64,000 nucleotides of DNA. It comes from Nocardioides coralli (GTDB lineage Bacteria; Actinomycetota; Actinomycetes; Propionibacteriales; Nocardioidaceae). The stretch spans positions 1,674,001 through 1,738,000 of the forward strand of contig NZ_CP082273.1 in the NCBI RefSeq assembly GCF_019880385.1, in the 5' to 3' direction. A program made the translations under genes and the position numbers. The notes under the pieces are model-generated. The model worked only from the letters and a program-made list of their open reading frames with translations, was not told the DNA's origin and did not search any database. Shown piece after piece: positions 42,805 to 53,169 of the stretch; the first letter of the stretch is position 1, and every line of letters begins with the position of its first letter.

Positions 42805-43809
42805 GTGCCCGACGACGACAGCCCGGCAGAGCCTGCCGGCACGCCCACCGACACCGACCTGCTGATCATCGGGGCAGGTCCGACCGGGCTCTACGCCGCC
42901 TACTACGCGGGCTTCCGCGGGCTGCGGGTCACCGTCGTCGACAGCCTCCCGGAGCTCGGCGGCCAGATCACGGCGATGTATCCCGAGAAGGCGATTCTCG
43001 ACGTCGCCGGCTTCCCCAACGTCAAGGGCCGCGACCTCGTGGACGGGTTGGTCGCCCAGGCGTCCACCGCCCGTCCCGACTACCTGCTCGACCGCACCGC
43101 CGCCACCCTGCGGCACCACGGCGACGCCGTGACCATCGGGATGGACGACGGCAGCGAGGTGACCGCGGGCGCGGTCATCATCACCGCCGGCATCGGCAAG
43201 TTCAGCCCGCGACCGTTGCCGGCGGGCGACGGGTGGCTGGGCCGGGGCCTGGAGTTCTTCGTCCCCTCCTTCCAGCCGTACGCCGGCAAGGACGTCGTGA
43301 TCGTCGGTGGTGGCGACAGCGCGTTCGACTGGGCCCTCCACCTCGAGCCGGTGGCCAGCTCCGTCACCCTCGTGCACCGGCGCAACGCCTTCCGGGCCCA
43401 CCAGCGGACGGTCGAGGAGGTCCGGGGCTCCTCGGTGGAGATCATCACCCGCGCGCAGGTCACCGCCCTGCGGGGTGAGTCGACCCTGAGCGAGGTGGAG
43501 ATCACCGTGGACGGCGAGGAGCCCGAGACCCGGCCGGCCCAGGCACTGGTGGCCGCCCTCGGCTTCGTCGCCGACCTGGGCCCGCTGCAGGAGTGGGGGA
43601 TCGAGGTGCAGAAGCGTCACGTCGTCGTGGACTCCTCCATGCGGACCTCCCTGGAGCGCGTCTTCGCCGCCGGCGACGTCACCGAGTACCCCGGCAAGGT
43701 CCGGCTGATCGCTGTCGGCTTCGGTGAGGCGGCCACGGCCGTCAACAACGCGGCGGTGGCGATCGACCCGTCCGCCCACGTGTTCCCGGGCCACTCCAGC
43801 GACCAGTAG
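42805..43809 (+). CDS. Ferredoxin--NADP reductase, thioredoxin-reductase-like (YumC type)
   Basis: 334-residue FAD/NAD(P)H flavoprotein. The FAD-binding motif LLIIGAGPTGLYAAYYAGF lies near residue 19, ELGGQITAMYPEK near 50 and the NADPH-binding motif VVIVGGGDSAFDWALHLEP near 164. The second FAD motif VFAAGDVTEYPGKVRLIAVG lies near 289-308. The redox-active CxxC of thioredoxin reductase is absent, pointing to the FNR type 2 group. It would pass electrons between NADPH and ferredoxin or flavodoxin. GTG 42805 is the start. Confidence 0.9.
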   Translation: MPDDDSPAEPAGTPTDTDLLIIGAGPTGLYAAYYAGFRGLRVTVVDSLPELGGQITAMYPEKAILDVAGFPNVKGRDLVDGLVAQASTARPDYLLDRTAATLRHHGDAVTIGMDDGSEVTAGAVIITAGIGKFSPRPLPAGDGWLGRGLEFFVPSFQPYAGKDVVIVGGGDSAFDWALHLEPVASSVTLVHRRNAFRAHQRTVEEVRGSSVEIITRAQVTALRGESTLSEVEITVDGEEPETRPAQALVAALGFVADLGPLQEWGIEVQKRHVVVDSSMRTSLERVFAAGDVTEYPGKVRLIAVGFGEAATAVNNAAVAIDPSAHVFPGHSSDQ

Positions 43810-43870
43810 CCCCCGGGGGACGGTCCGGCGTGTGGCGTCCGCCGCAGCCCCCGTGGCCACGGACGTGATA

Positions 43871-43884
43871 GGAACACGTGTTCC
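43871..43884. promoter_or_regulatory. Perfect 14-bp palindrome resembling a LexA core, before the GT4 cluster
   Basis: GGAACACGTGTTCC is perfectly symmetric and contains GAAC-N4-GTTC, the LexA core, but its outer bases differ from TCGAAC/GTTCGA. It lies 24 bases before the glycosyltransferase ATG, overlapping a TGATAGGA -10-like stretch. It is either a weak SOS box or another factor's operator. Confidence 0.5.
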
Positions 43885-43908
43885 CCGGGTCACACAGAAA
43901 GGCGCCGC

Positions 43909-45165
43909 ATGCGGATCGCACTGCTGTCCTACCGCAGCAAGCCGCACTGCGGCGGGCAGGGCGTCTACGTGCGCCACCTGAGCCGGGAGCTCGCCCGGCT
44001 GGGCCACACCGTCGAGGTCTTCTCCGGTCAGCCCTACCCCGAGCTCGACGAGGGCGTGACGCTCACGCCGGTCCCCAGCCTCGACCTCTACCGGGAGCCG
44101 GACCCCTTCCGGGTGCCCCGGCTCCGGGAGTTCCGCGACCTCGTGGACGTCGAGGAGTTCCTCACCATGTGCGTGGGCGGGTTCCCGGAGCCCAGGACGT
44201 TCAGCACCCGGGTGGCGCGGTTGCTCGCCGACCGGGTGGACGACTTCGACGTCGTCCACGACAACCAGGTCCTCGGGCACGGCATCGTCGACATCGAGCG
44301 GAAGCTCGGACTCCCCGTCGTCGCGACGATCCACCACCCGATCACCTTCGACCGCCGGATCGACCTCGCCCAGGCGCCCACGTGGCGCAAGCGGCTCTCC
44401 GTCCGTCGCTGGTACGGCTTCGTGAGGATGCAGGCCAAGGTGGCCCGCCAGATGCGCCTGATCCTCACGCCGTCGCAGGCCTCGCGGCGGGACGCTGCCA
44501 GGGACTTCGGCGTGGACCCAGAACGGATGCGGGTCATCCTGCTCGGCGTGGACGACCGGTTCGTGCCGCCCACCGAACCGCGGGTCGCGGGCCGGATCAT
44601 GGCCATGGCCTCGGCCGACGCCCCGATGAAGGGCATCGCCACCCTGCTCGAGGCCTTCGCCAAGCTGCGCGTGGAGCGCGACCTGGAGCTGGTGCTGGTG
44701 ACCCGGCCGGTCGCCGGTGGCCGGACCGAGCAGCTGATCGACGACCTCGGCATCGCCGACTCGGTCCGCTTCGTCCACGGCCTCTCCGACGACGAGCTGG
44801 TCACGCTCATGGGGTCGGCCGAGGTGGCCTGCGTCCCGTCGCTCTACGAGGGCTTCAGCCTGCCCACGGCCGAGCTGATGGCCTGCGCGACGCCGCTCGT
44901 GGTCTCCCGGGCGGGAGCGATCCCCGAGGTGGTCGGCGAGGAGGGGGAGTGCGCTGTGCTGGTCGAGCCCGGCGACGTGGGTGAGCTCGAGCAGGCTCTG
45001 GCCGGGCTCCTCGACGACCCGGAGCGGCGGTCACGGCTCGGGGCCGCGGGGCGTCAACGCGTGCTCGACCACTTCAGCTGGCACGCCGTCGCCCGCGCCA
45101 CGGCGGAGGCGTACGCCGAGGCCATCGCCGACCACCAGGAGGAGCGCCGCCGTGCTGACCGTTGA
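43909..45165 (+). CDS. Glycosyltransferase family 4
   Basis: 418-residue GT-B fold enzyme that transfers a sugar from a nucleotide sugar. The N-terminal acceptor domain starts LLSYRSKPHCGGQGVYVRHL with the Gly-rich loop. The C-terminal donor domain has PMKGIATLLEAFAKLR near residue 240 and PSLYEGFSLPTAELMACATP near residues 306-325, the EX7E signature region. It is the first gene of a four-gene cluster. The following methyltransferase starts 14 bases inside its end after an AGGAGG site. The acceptor is unknown. Confidence 0.92.
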   Translation: MRIALLSYRSKPHCGGQGVYVRHLSRELARLGHTVEVFSGQPYPELDEGVTLTPVPSLDLYREPDPFRVPRLREFRDLVDVEEFLTMCVGGFPEPRTFSTRVARLLADRVDDFDVVHDNQVLGHGIVDIERKLGLPVVATIHHPITFDRRIDLAQAPTWRKRLSVRRWYGFVRMQAKVARQMRLILTPSQASRRDAARDFGVDPERMRVILLGVDDRFVPPTEPRVAGRIMAMASADAPMKGIATLLEAFAKLRVERDLELVLVTRPVAGGRTEQLIDDLGIADSVRFVHGLSDDELVTLMGSAEVACVPSLYEGFSLPTAELMACATPLVVSRAGAIPEVVGEEGECAVLVEPGDVGELEQALAGLLDDPERRSRLGAAGRQRVLDHFSWHAVARATAEAYAEAIADHQEERRRADR

Positions 45166-45869
45166 CTTCGACCGGCTCGGGCTGCGGCCCGGTGACCGCG
45201 TGCTCGACCTCGGGTGCGGGGCCGGCCGGCACGCCTTCGAGATGTACCGGCGGGGTGCCGACGTGGTCGCCTTCGACCAGGACGCCGACGAGCTCGCCGG
45301 CGTCCGGGAGCTCTTCGCCGCCATGAGGGAGGCCGGCGAGGTCCCGGACGGGGCCGAGGCGGACGTCAAGGAGGGTGACGCGCTGGCCCTGCCCTTCGCG
45401 GACGGCGAGTTCGACCGGGTGGTCGCCGCAGAGGTACTCGAGCACATCCCCGACGACATCGGGGCGCTCCGCGAGCTGGTGCGCGTGACCCGGCCTGGTG
45501 GCACGGTGGCGCTGACGGTGCCCCGCTGGTTCCCCGAGGTCGTCAGCTGGAAGCTGTCGGAGGAGTACCACGACGTCCCCGGCGGCCACATCCGCATCTA
45601 CACCGACAAGGAGCTCGCGTCCAAGGCCGCGGGCGCCGGCCTCGAGGTGACCGGTCACGGCTACGCCCACGGGCTGCACTCGCCGTACTGGTGGATCAAG
45701 TGCGCCGTCGGCGTGACCAACGACGACCACCCGCTCGCGCGGGCCTACCACCGGCTGCTGGTGTGGGAGATCATGTCGCAGCCCCGGGTGCTGCGGTGGG
45801 CGAGCCGGGTGCTCGACCCGCTGATCGGCAAGTCGCTGGTGCTCTACTGCCGCAAGCCGGAGCGCTCCC

Positions 45870-45880
<11 letters not shown>
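45152..45880 (+). CDS. Class I SAM-dependent methyltransferase (cluster member)
   Basis: 242-residue methyltransferase. The SAM motif VLDLGCGAGRHAFEMYRRGA lies near residue 19, acidic VVAFDQDADELAG near 40, and VVAAEVLEHIPDDIGALREL near 89-108, then TRPGGTVALTVPRWFPE. It belongs to the Methyltransf_11 or ubiquinone/sterol-type group. GTG 45152 has AGGAGGAG upstream inside the glycosyltransferase gene, and its end overlaps the next gene by 11 bases, so the three genes are tightly coupled. Confidence 0.88.
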
Positions 45881-48025
<2,145 letters not shown>

Positions 48026-48097
48026 GCCCTGAGGATACGGAGACACCCACCCCTGTGGGGCGTGGCGGGCGGGGGCGGCAGGTGGCAGGGTGCGTGC

Positions 48098-48478
48098 ATG
48101 GCCTCTCGGACGTCCAACATCTGCCTCGACGCGCGCGACCCCCACGCCCAGACCGTGTGGTGGTCCCGGGTGCTCGAGGACTTCGTGCTGGAGGACGAGG
48201 CGCCGGCGCCCGACGACGAGGAGTGCGGGCTGAGCGGGCCCGACGACCGCTACCTGCTGTTCCTGAAGGTGCCGGAGCCCAAGACGGTCAAGAACCGGAT
48301 GCACCTGTGCCTGCGCCCCACCGACCGCAGCCGGGACCAGGAGGTGCAGCGGATCCTGGAGCTCGGGGCCACCATGGTCGACGACCGGCGAGAGGGACCG
48401 GACCGTGGTTGGGCCGTCCTGGCCGACCCCGAGGGCAACGAGTTCTGCGTCCTGCGCCCGCTCGGTGAGGGCGCATGA
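48098..48478 (+). CDS. VOC (glyoxalase/bleomycin-resistance fold) family protein
   Basis: 126-residue single-domain VOC protein. Typical elements are NICLDARDPHAQTVWWSRVL near residue 7, LLFLKVPEPKTVKNRMHLCL near 53-72 with a metal-ligand-type His, and WAVLADPEGNEFCVLRPL near the end. The actinobacterial VOC subgroup is usually annotated only as glyoxalase-like. The stop overlaps the DinB-family start by 4 bases (ATGA). The longer upstream frame overlaps the cupin pseudogene and is not used. Confidence 0.88.
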   Translation: MASRTSNICLDARDPHAQTVWWSRVLEDFVLEDEAPAPDDEECGLSGPDDRYLLFLKVPEPKTVKNRMHLCLRPTDRSRDQEVQRILELGATMVDDRREGPDRGWAVLADPEGNEFCVLRPLGEGA

Positions 48479-49560
48479 CCATGGAGACCGAGAAGGAGAT
48501 CCTGGTCCGCTACCTGCAGGCCGCGCGTGAGGCGATCCTGTGGAAGCTCGAGGGGCTCGACGACTACGACGTTCGGCGGCCCCTCACGCCGACGGGCACC
48601 AACCTGCTGGGCCTCGTCAAGCACCTTGCCAGTGTCGAGCTGGGCTACTTCGTGGGCTGCTTCGGGCGGCAGATCCCGGTGGCCCTGCCCTGGTACGCCG
48701 ACGACGCGGAGCCGAACGCCGACATGTGGGCGACCGAGGAGGAGTCCCGCGACGACGTCGTCGGCCTCTACCACCTCGCCTGGGCTGAAGCGGCCAAGAC
48801 CTTCGAGGAGCTCGACCTCGACGCGGAGGGCACCGTGCCGTGGTGGCCGGCCGAGACCAACCGCGTCCCGCTGCGGCTGCTGCTCATCCATGTCATCGCC
48901 GACACCAACCGTCACGCCGGGCACGCCGACATCCTGCGGGAGGGCCTGGACGGGTCGGCGGGGCTCCGACGCGACGTCAGCAACCTCCCGGACGAGGTCG
49001 ACTGGCCGGCCCACGTCGCCCGGTTGGAGGCCGTCGCCGTGTCGTTCGCGGACGAGCCGACCGTCGACAGCTCCAGCCCCGAGGAGGTCGCGCGAGCCCG
49101 GGTGCTGGCGGACTACGCGCTCGAGGAGGAGTCGTTGCGCCTCGTGCGTGAACGAGACGTCGGCGACGCGGCGGCGGTCGCCGTGACCTTCGACGGGCCC
49201 GACGGTCGGCCACGGCAGGGGTTCGTCGGACTGGACCGCCGCAGCGACGGGCTGTGGCGGACCTCGGCCGGGTTCATGTCCGGCCCGGTCGAGGCCGAGC
49301 CCGACGACGTCTTCGCGGCCAACGGCGGTTGGGGCAACGGTCGCCGCAGTGTCCATGGGGGCTGGGTCGCCGACCCCGACGCGGTGACCGCCCGCCTCCT
49401 CGACACCAGCAGTGGCGACGTCGTCGACGAGGACCAGGTCATCGACGGCGTCGCCATCCTGATCGCCGAGGGCGGCCACGCCCGACGCGACCTCCAGGCC
49501 GAGCTCTACGACGCCGAGGGCCGCAGGCTCCGCTCGGGTCCGGTGACCGGGCGCCACTGA
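48475..49560 (+). CDS. DinB-family (DUF664) protein with an extra C-terminal domain
   Basis: 361-residue fusion. Residues 1-170 are a DinB/DUF664 four-helix domain, with LEGLDDYDVRRPLTPTGTNL near 25-44, then GLVKHLASVELGYF with metal-type His, and HVIADTNRHAGHADILREGL near 139-158 with the His triad. Residues 171-361 form a second, mixed region (VAVTFDGPDGRPRQGFVGLD, WVADPDAVTARLLDT, LIAEGGHARRDLQAELYD) that I do not recognise. DinB-type enzymes are often thiol-dependent (mycothiol or bacillithiol) transferases. It is coupled to the VOC gene by an ATGA overlap. Confidence 0.8.
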   Translation: MTMETEKEILVRYLQAAREAILWKLEGLDDYDVRRPLTPTGTNLLGLVKHLASVELGYFVGCFGRQIPVALPWYADDAEPNADMWATEEESRDDVVGLYHLAWAEAAKTFEELDLDAEGTVPWWPAETNRVPLRLLLIHVIADTNRHAGHADILREGLDGSAGLRRDVSNLPDEVDWPAHVARLEAVAVSFADEPTVDSSSPEEVARARVLADYALEEESLRLVRERDVGDAAAVAVTFDGPDGRPRQGFVGLDRRSDGLWRTSAGFMSGPVEAEPDDVFAANGGWGNGRRSVHGGWVADPDAVTARLLDTSSGDVVDEDQVIDGVAILIAEGGHARRDLQAELYDAEGRRLRSGPVTGRH

Positions 49561-49624
49561 CCTGCTCGCCGGCCAACCCTCGGCGCCTCCTCGACGCGAT
49601 GGAGCGCCTCGAGGCTGGCCGCGG

Positions 49625-49807
49625 ATCAACCTGCTGATCCAGGACATTCGGCGCAACGGAAACGCCGGCATCGGCAAGCCTGAGCACCTCGAGCACGACG
49701 TCGCCGGCTACTGGTCACGAAGAATCACGGACGAACACAGGCTCGAGTACAAGCTCACCGACACCGAGGTTCGCATCGCAGCTTGCCGGTACCACTACGG
49801 CCGGTGA
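49625..49807 (+). pseudogene. yoeB: Orphan fragment of a YoeB/Txe-family toxin
   Basis: An in-frame 60-residue stretch reads INLLIQDIRRNGNAGIGKPE, HDVAGYWSRRITDEHRLEYK and RIAACRYHYGR before TGA. This is the C-terminal two thirds of the YoeB/Txe mRNA-interferase family, with the GKPE, WSRRI and HY-ending elements. The first 25 or so residues and the partner YefM-type antitoxin are absent: the sequence upstream is unrelated and there is no in-frame start. It is therefore a dead remnant of a toxin-antitoxin module. Its GC content is lower than that of its neighbours. Confidence 0.85.
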
Positions 49808-49817
49808 CGTCACCGAA

Positions 49818-50669
49818 CTACGCCAATTGTTCGCCCCAGCGCGCGGCCAACCTTCGACCCTCTGCGGCGTCCACGGCGAGCAGATCCGACAGGCCGATGC
49901 CCTGCGTCACCAGCGCCTGGGCAATCTGGTCACCAGCCCAGTAGCCCGCCCGCGCTGGCACATGACCGTGCTCGCGATTCCTGAAGAGTGGTGCGACTCC
50001 TTCGTCATCGTCCAGGGTGTCGAGATGATCGAGGACGAGTCGAGCGATGCGAGGCGCTGACACCTCGCATCTCGAAACCCACTCTCCGTGTTCCTCGTCT
50101 GACCACAGGTAGGCACTGTCGGAGAAGCCGGGCCGGAGAAGCCGCGTGGTGGTGACCGCCGACCCCTCCACCAGCAGCGCCAGTGCGCTGGTGTACGTGG
50201 CATCGCGGGCATCTGCAGAGAGTCTCTGCTGCGCTACGTGGGTCAGTTCGTGCACGACCAGCAGGTCGTCGTACGGCGACAGCCCGAGGTACTCCAGCGC
50301 GAGGAAGAGGGTGGGCTGCCCTTCGTGATCGGCCACCCAGCCATTGGAGGAACGGCCGCCAACCATCAAGACGACATTCAGGTCATCTCCGTCAATGAGT
50401 CCATGGTCGCGAAAGTCCTGCTCGGCGGTCTGGAGCAACTCGATGGCGCGACCCTCCGCACGGCGCACACTCTCAATGAGTGTGGGCGCCGACTTCGCCG
50501 CCTCCACCCGTCGAGCGTGTGAGCCCCACGACCTGTAGTAGACCTCGAACACGGACGGGAACGCCGCCTCGTAGTCTGCGCTCCAGCCTGCGATCCGCTG
50601 GTCCGGGTCGCTGAGATGCGCCACGTCAAGCCAGGCATCCACGGTCGAGAGCACACGCACACAGATCAC
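49818..50669 (-). CDS. Putative zinc-dependent peptidase-like protein (HExxH)
   Basis: About 283 residues, of an unrecognised or DUF2268-like family. A zinc site VVHELTHVAQQRL lies near residue 140. A downstream Glu is in LALLVEGSAVTTTRLLRPG, as in gluzincin-type enzymes. A further GYWAGDQIAQALVTQGIGLS lies near the C-terminus, similar to DUF2268 members. It has no signal peptide and is predicted cytoplasmic. The start is uncertain: GTG 50669 or 50660, or the far ATG at 50717. Lower GC than the chromosome and proximity to the toxin fragment suggest acquired DNA. Confidence 0.65.
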   Translation of the reverse strand: MICVRVLSTVDAWLDVAHLSDPDQRIAGWSADYEAAFPSVFEVYYRSWGSHARRVEAAKSAPTLIESVRRAEGRAIELLQTAEQDFRDHGLIDGDDLNVVLMVGGRSSNGWVADHEGQPTLFLALEYLGLSPYDDLLVVHELTHVAQQRLSADARDATYTSALALLVEGSAVTTTRLLRPGFSDSAYLWSDEEHGEWVSRCEVSAPRIARLVLDHLDTLDDDEGVAPLFRNREHGHVPARAGYWAGDQIAQALVTQGIGLSDLLAVDAAEGRRLAARWGEQLA

Positions 50670-50690
50670 GCTGTCACACCCCGCGCAGAC

Positions 50691-50713
50691 CGCCGCCCTC
50701 GCGACGGGCGGCG
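50691..50713. other. GC hairpin upstream of the HExxH gene
   Basis: CGCCGCCC and GGGCGGCG arms (8 bases) with a 7-base loop lie just upstream of the probable start of the minus-strand gene. It could be a 5'-UTR hairpin or block transcription from either side. No U-tract is seen. Confidence 0.4.
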
Positions 50714-50825
50714 GCACTCAGACGCAGACCGGACGCACGATCAGACCGCACCCAGCGGGGCCAGGTGGTGTCCACAAGCTCTCTTCGGTCCCGGGTGTGC
50801 ACACCCTCGGCGGAGGGCATGGCGT

Positions 50826-50841
50826 TCGATCATGTGTTCGA
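50826..50841. promoter_or_regulatory. LexA (SOS) box before the DUF222/HNH gene
   Basis: TCGATCATGTGTTCGA matches TCGAACRNNNGTTCGA with one mismatch (A to T at position 5). It lies 14 bases before the ATG of the DUF222 gene. SOS control of 13E12/DUF222 genes is known in mycobacteria, supporting the call. Confidence 0.75.
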
Positions 50842-50855
50842 ATAGCGTGGTTGGT

Positions 50856-52133
50856 ATGTCACCGGTCCTCGAGCTTCACGCACCGCCGAGCGGTCATCCG
50901 GCCGCGGTGGTGGCGGCGGTGCACGAGGTGCTCGACCGGGTCGAGGTGGCCGGGCTGCCCGCCGACCAGCTCGCCGCGACGGTTACGGAGTGGGAGCGGG
51001 CGCTGCACCGGATGGAGGCGATCAAGCTCCGGCTGGTCGCGGCCGCGGAGCGGTCCACGGTGGCCGAGGACGCCGGCTGTGCCTCCACAGGTGCGTGGTT
51101 GTCCCGGCAGACCCGGACCGGCACCGCCGCGGCCGCCCGGGAGGTCAGGCTCGCGCGTGACCTCGACGCCCAGCTCCCCGCGACCCGGGCGGCCCTGGGC
51201 GCCGGGGAGGTCTCGGCTGAGCACGCCGCCGTGATCGCGCATGCCGCCTCCCGCCTGCCCCGCCACCTCACCGGTGACCAGCGCGCCCGCGTGGAAGACC
51301 GGCTGGTCGACCAGGCCCGCCGGGTCGACCCCACCCAGCTGCGCCGCCTGGCCCGCCGCGCCCTGGCTGCCGTCGAACCCGACCCCGCCACCGTCGACGC
51401 CCATGAGGACGCCCAGCTGGTCGACGAGGAGAGCGCCGCGCTGGCGAAGACCCGGTTCACCCTCCACGACAACGGCGACGGCACCAGCACCGGCCACTTC
51501 ACCGTGCCCACCCTGGCCGCCGCGATTCTGAAGAAGGCCGTCGACCAGCTCGCCTCACCCCGCCGCGGCCGGCTCGGCGCCACTACCGCCCAGGCCGGGC
51601 GCTCGCCCTCCCCGACCGCCGAAGGGTTCGACTGGCCACGCCGCCACGGCGAGGCCCTCACCAGCCTGCTGGAACGGCTGCCCACCGACCACCTCCACCG
51701 CAAGGTCGCCGCCACCGTCATCGTCACGCTCGACGCCGACACCCTGCGCGGCCAGCTCAAGGCCGCCGGCCTCGACACCGGCGACCTGGTCTCCGCCGCC
51801 GAGGCCCGCCGCCTGGCCTGCCAGGCCGGCATCCTGCCCGCCGTCCTCGACGGCGCCTCCCAGCTGCTCGACCTCGGCCGCCGCACACGCTTCTTCACCG
51901 ACACCCAGGCCACCGCCGGCGCCCTCCACCACACCAGCTGCGCCGCCGACGGCTGCGACGTCCCCTACGCCTGGACCGAGCTCCACCACCGACAACCCTG
52001 GAGCCACGGCGGCACCACCGACCTCGACCAGATGATCCCCCTCTGCGGCTTCCACCACCGCCGCATCCACGACCGCGGCTACCTCCACCGACACCACCCC
52101 GACGGATCCGTCAGGTTCAACCGGCGGACATGA
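50856..52133 (+). CDS. DUF222 / HNH endonuclease protein (13E12 repeat family)
   Basis: 425-residue protein with an N-terminal DUF222 helical domain (LHRMEAIKLRLVAAAERSTV near residues 46-65, WLSRQTRTGTAAAAREVRLA near 80-99) and a C-terminal HNH nuclease motif. The latter reads CAADGCDVPYAWTELHHRQP, WSHGGTTDLDQMIPLCGFHH, RRIHD (about 363-410), with the paired Cys, HH and H of the zinc/metal fold. Such genes occur in many copies in actinobacteria; the function is unclear. The ATG at 50856 follows a near-consensus LexA box; an in-frame ATG inside the box (50832) is less likely. Confidence 0.92.
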   Translation: MSPVLELHAPPSGHPAAVVAAVHEVLDRVEVAGLPADQLAATVTEWERALHRMEAIKLRLVAAAERSTVAEDAGCASTGAWLSRQTRTGTAAAAREVRLARDLDAQLPATRAALGAGEVSAEHAAVIAHAASRLPRHLTGDQRARVEDRLVDQARRVDPTQLRRLARRALAAVEPDPATVDAHEDAQLVDEESAALAKTRFTLHDNGDGTSTGHFTVPTLAAAILKKAVDQLASPRRGRLGATTAQAGRSPSPTAEGFDWPRRHGEALTSLLERLPTDHLHRKVAATVIVTLDADTLRGQLKAAGLDTGDLVSAAEARRLACQAGILPAVLDGASQLLDLGRRTRFFTDTQATAGALHHTSCAADGCDVPYAWTELHHRQPWSHGGTTDLDQMIPLCGFHHRRIHDRGYLHRHHPDGSVRFNRRT

Positions 52134-52165
52134 GGCCTTCACCCCCCGTGACACACTGGGCGACC

Positions 52166-52690
52166 ATGCACGTCCAGGGGAGCCGCCGCGGCGAGTCGAG
52201 CCCCGGCCCCGACGACGCCGCCGACCAGTTCCGGCACGTCCTGAGCAGGTTCTCCTCCGGCGTCACCGCCGTCACCGGCACCGCACCGTTCGGCCCGGTC
52301 GGACTCACCGTGCAGAGCTTCATGTCCCTGTCGCTCGAGCCGCCCCTGGTGGTCTTCGCCGCCTCGCGCACCAGCCGCGCGTGGCCGCACATCCACGAGT
52401 CCGGGTCCTACTGCGTGAACCTCCTGGCCGCCAGCCAGGTCGAGCTGGCCGAGCGGATGGCGACGCGGGGTGCGGACAAGTTCGGCGGAGTCGGCTGGCG
52501 CCCCTCGACGGTCACCGGGTCCCCGCTCCTCGACGGGGTGGTCGGCTACGTCGACTGCACGATCGAGGCCGTGCACGAGGGTGGTGACCACTACCTCGTC
52601 GTGGGGCGCGTCGTCGACCTCGACCTGGTGGAGGACGTCGCGGGTCTCACCTACTTCCAGGGCCGGTACGGCTCCACCGACGGCGCCTGA
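52166..52690 (+). CDS. Flavin reductase family protein
   Basis: 174-residue FMN-binding split-barrel protein. Seen are FRHVLSRFSSGVTAVTGTAP near residue 23, PVGLTVQSFMSLSLEPPLVV near 47-66 (the flavin-binding GxTxxSF-type stretch) and SYCVNLLAASQVELAERMA near 84. It supplies reduced flavin to a partner oxygenase or acts alone. ATG 52166 is chosen as the family start; the earlier GTG is poorly placed. It is followed 13 bases later by an SRPBCC gene, perhaps in one transcript. Confidence 0.9.
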   Translation: MHVQGSRRGESSPGPDDAADQFRHVLSRFSSGVTAVTGTAPFGPVGLTVQSFMSLSLEPPLVVFAASRTSRAWPHIHESGSYCVNLLAASQVELAERMATRGADKFGGVGWRPSTVTGSPLLDGVVGYVDCTIEAVHEGGDHYLVVGRVVDLDLVEDVAGLTYFQGRYGSTDGA

Positions 52691-52703
52691 GAGGCCTTCC
52701 CCC

Positions 52704-53165
52704 ATGAACCGGTTCCAGGCGCACACGCACTCCGACGCCACGCTCGCCGCCGACACCGCGGCGGTCTGGGCGGTGCTCACCGACCCCGACCTGCTGGTGC
52801 GGATGACGCCCAACCTGACCCGCATCGACACCGACGGAGACCGCTGGACGTGGCACCTGACCCGGATCCCGGTCCTCTCGACGGCCATCCAGCCCTCCTT
52901 CACCGAGCGCATGGAGTTCGAGGAGGGGCGCCGCATCGGGTTCACCCACGACGGTGACGAGGAGCGGGAGCGCACCGGTGCCGAGGGGGAGTACCTCCTC
53001 ACGGCCGAGGGCGACAGGACCAGGGTCGCGATCGACATCACGATCTGGGTCGACCTCCCGCTGCCGCGCGTCTCCCGGCCCGCCGTCCAGTCCACGATGC
53101 ACGCCTTCCTCGCAGCCACCGGCCGGGTCTTCAGCCGGAACATGCGGCGCCACCTGCGAGGCTGA
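52704..53165 (+). CDS. SRPBCC (START/Bet v1-fold) family protein
   Basis: 153-residue protein with the polyketide-cyclase/SRPBCC layout: an opening strand-helix (DATLAADTAAVWAVLTDPDL), a central long beta-sheet (RMEFEEGRRIGFTHDGDEE) and a closing helix (AVQSTMHAFLAATGRVFSRN). These proteins bind hydrophobic ligands or act as hydrolase- or cyclase-like enzymes. The ligand is unknown. It lies between the flavin reductase and an NAD-binding protein, both close by, so a shared small-molecule pathway is possible. Confidence 0.8.
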   Translation: MNRFQAHTHSDATLAADTAAVWAVLTDPDLLVRMTPNLTRIDTDGDRWTWHLTRIPVLSTAIQPSFTERMEFEEGRRIGFTHDGDEERERTGAEGEYLLTAEGDRTRVAIDITIWVDLPLPRVSRPAVQSTMHAFLAATGRVFSRNMRRHLRG

Positions 53166-53169
53166 CGGC

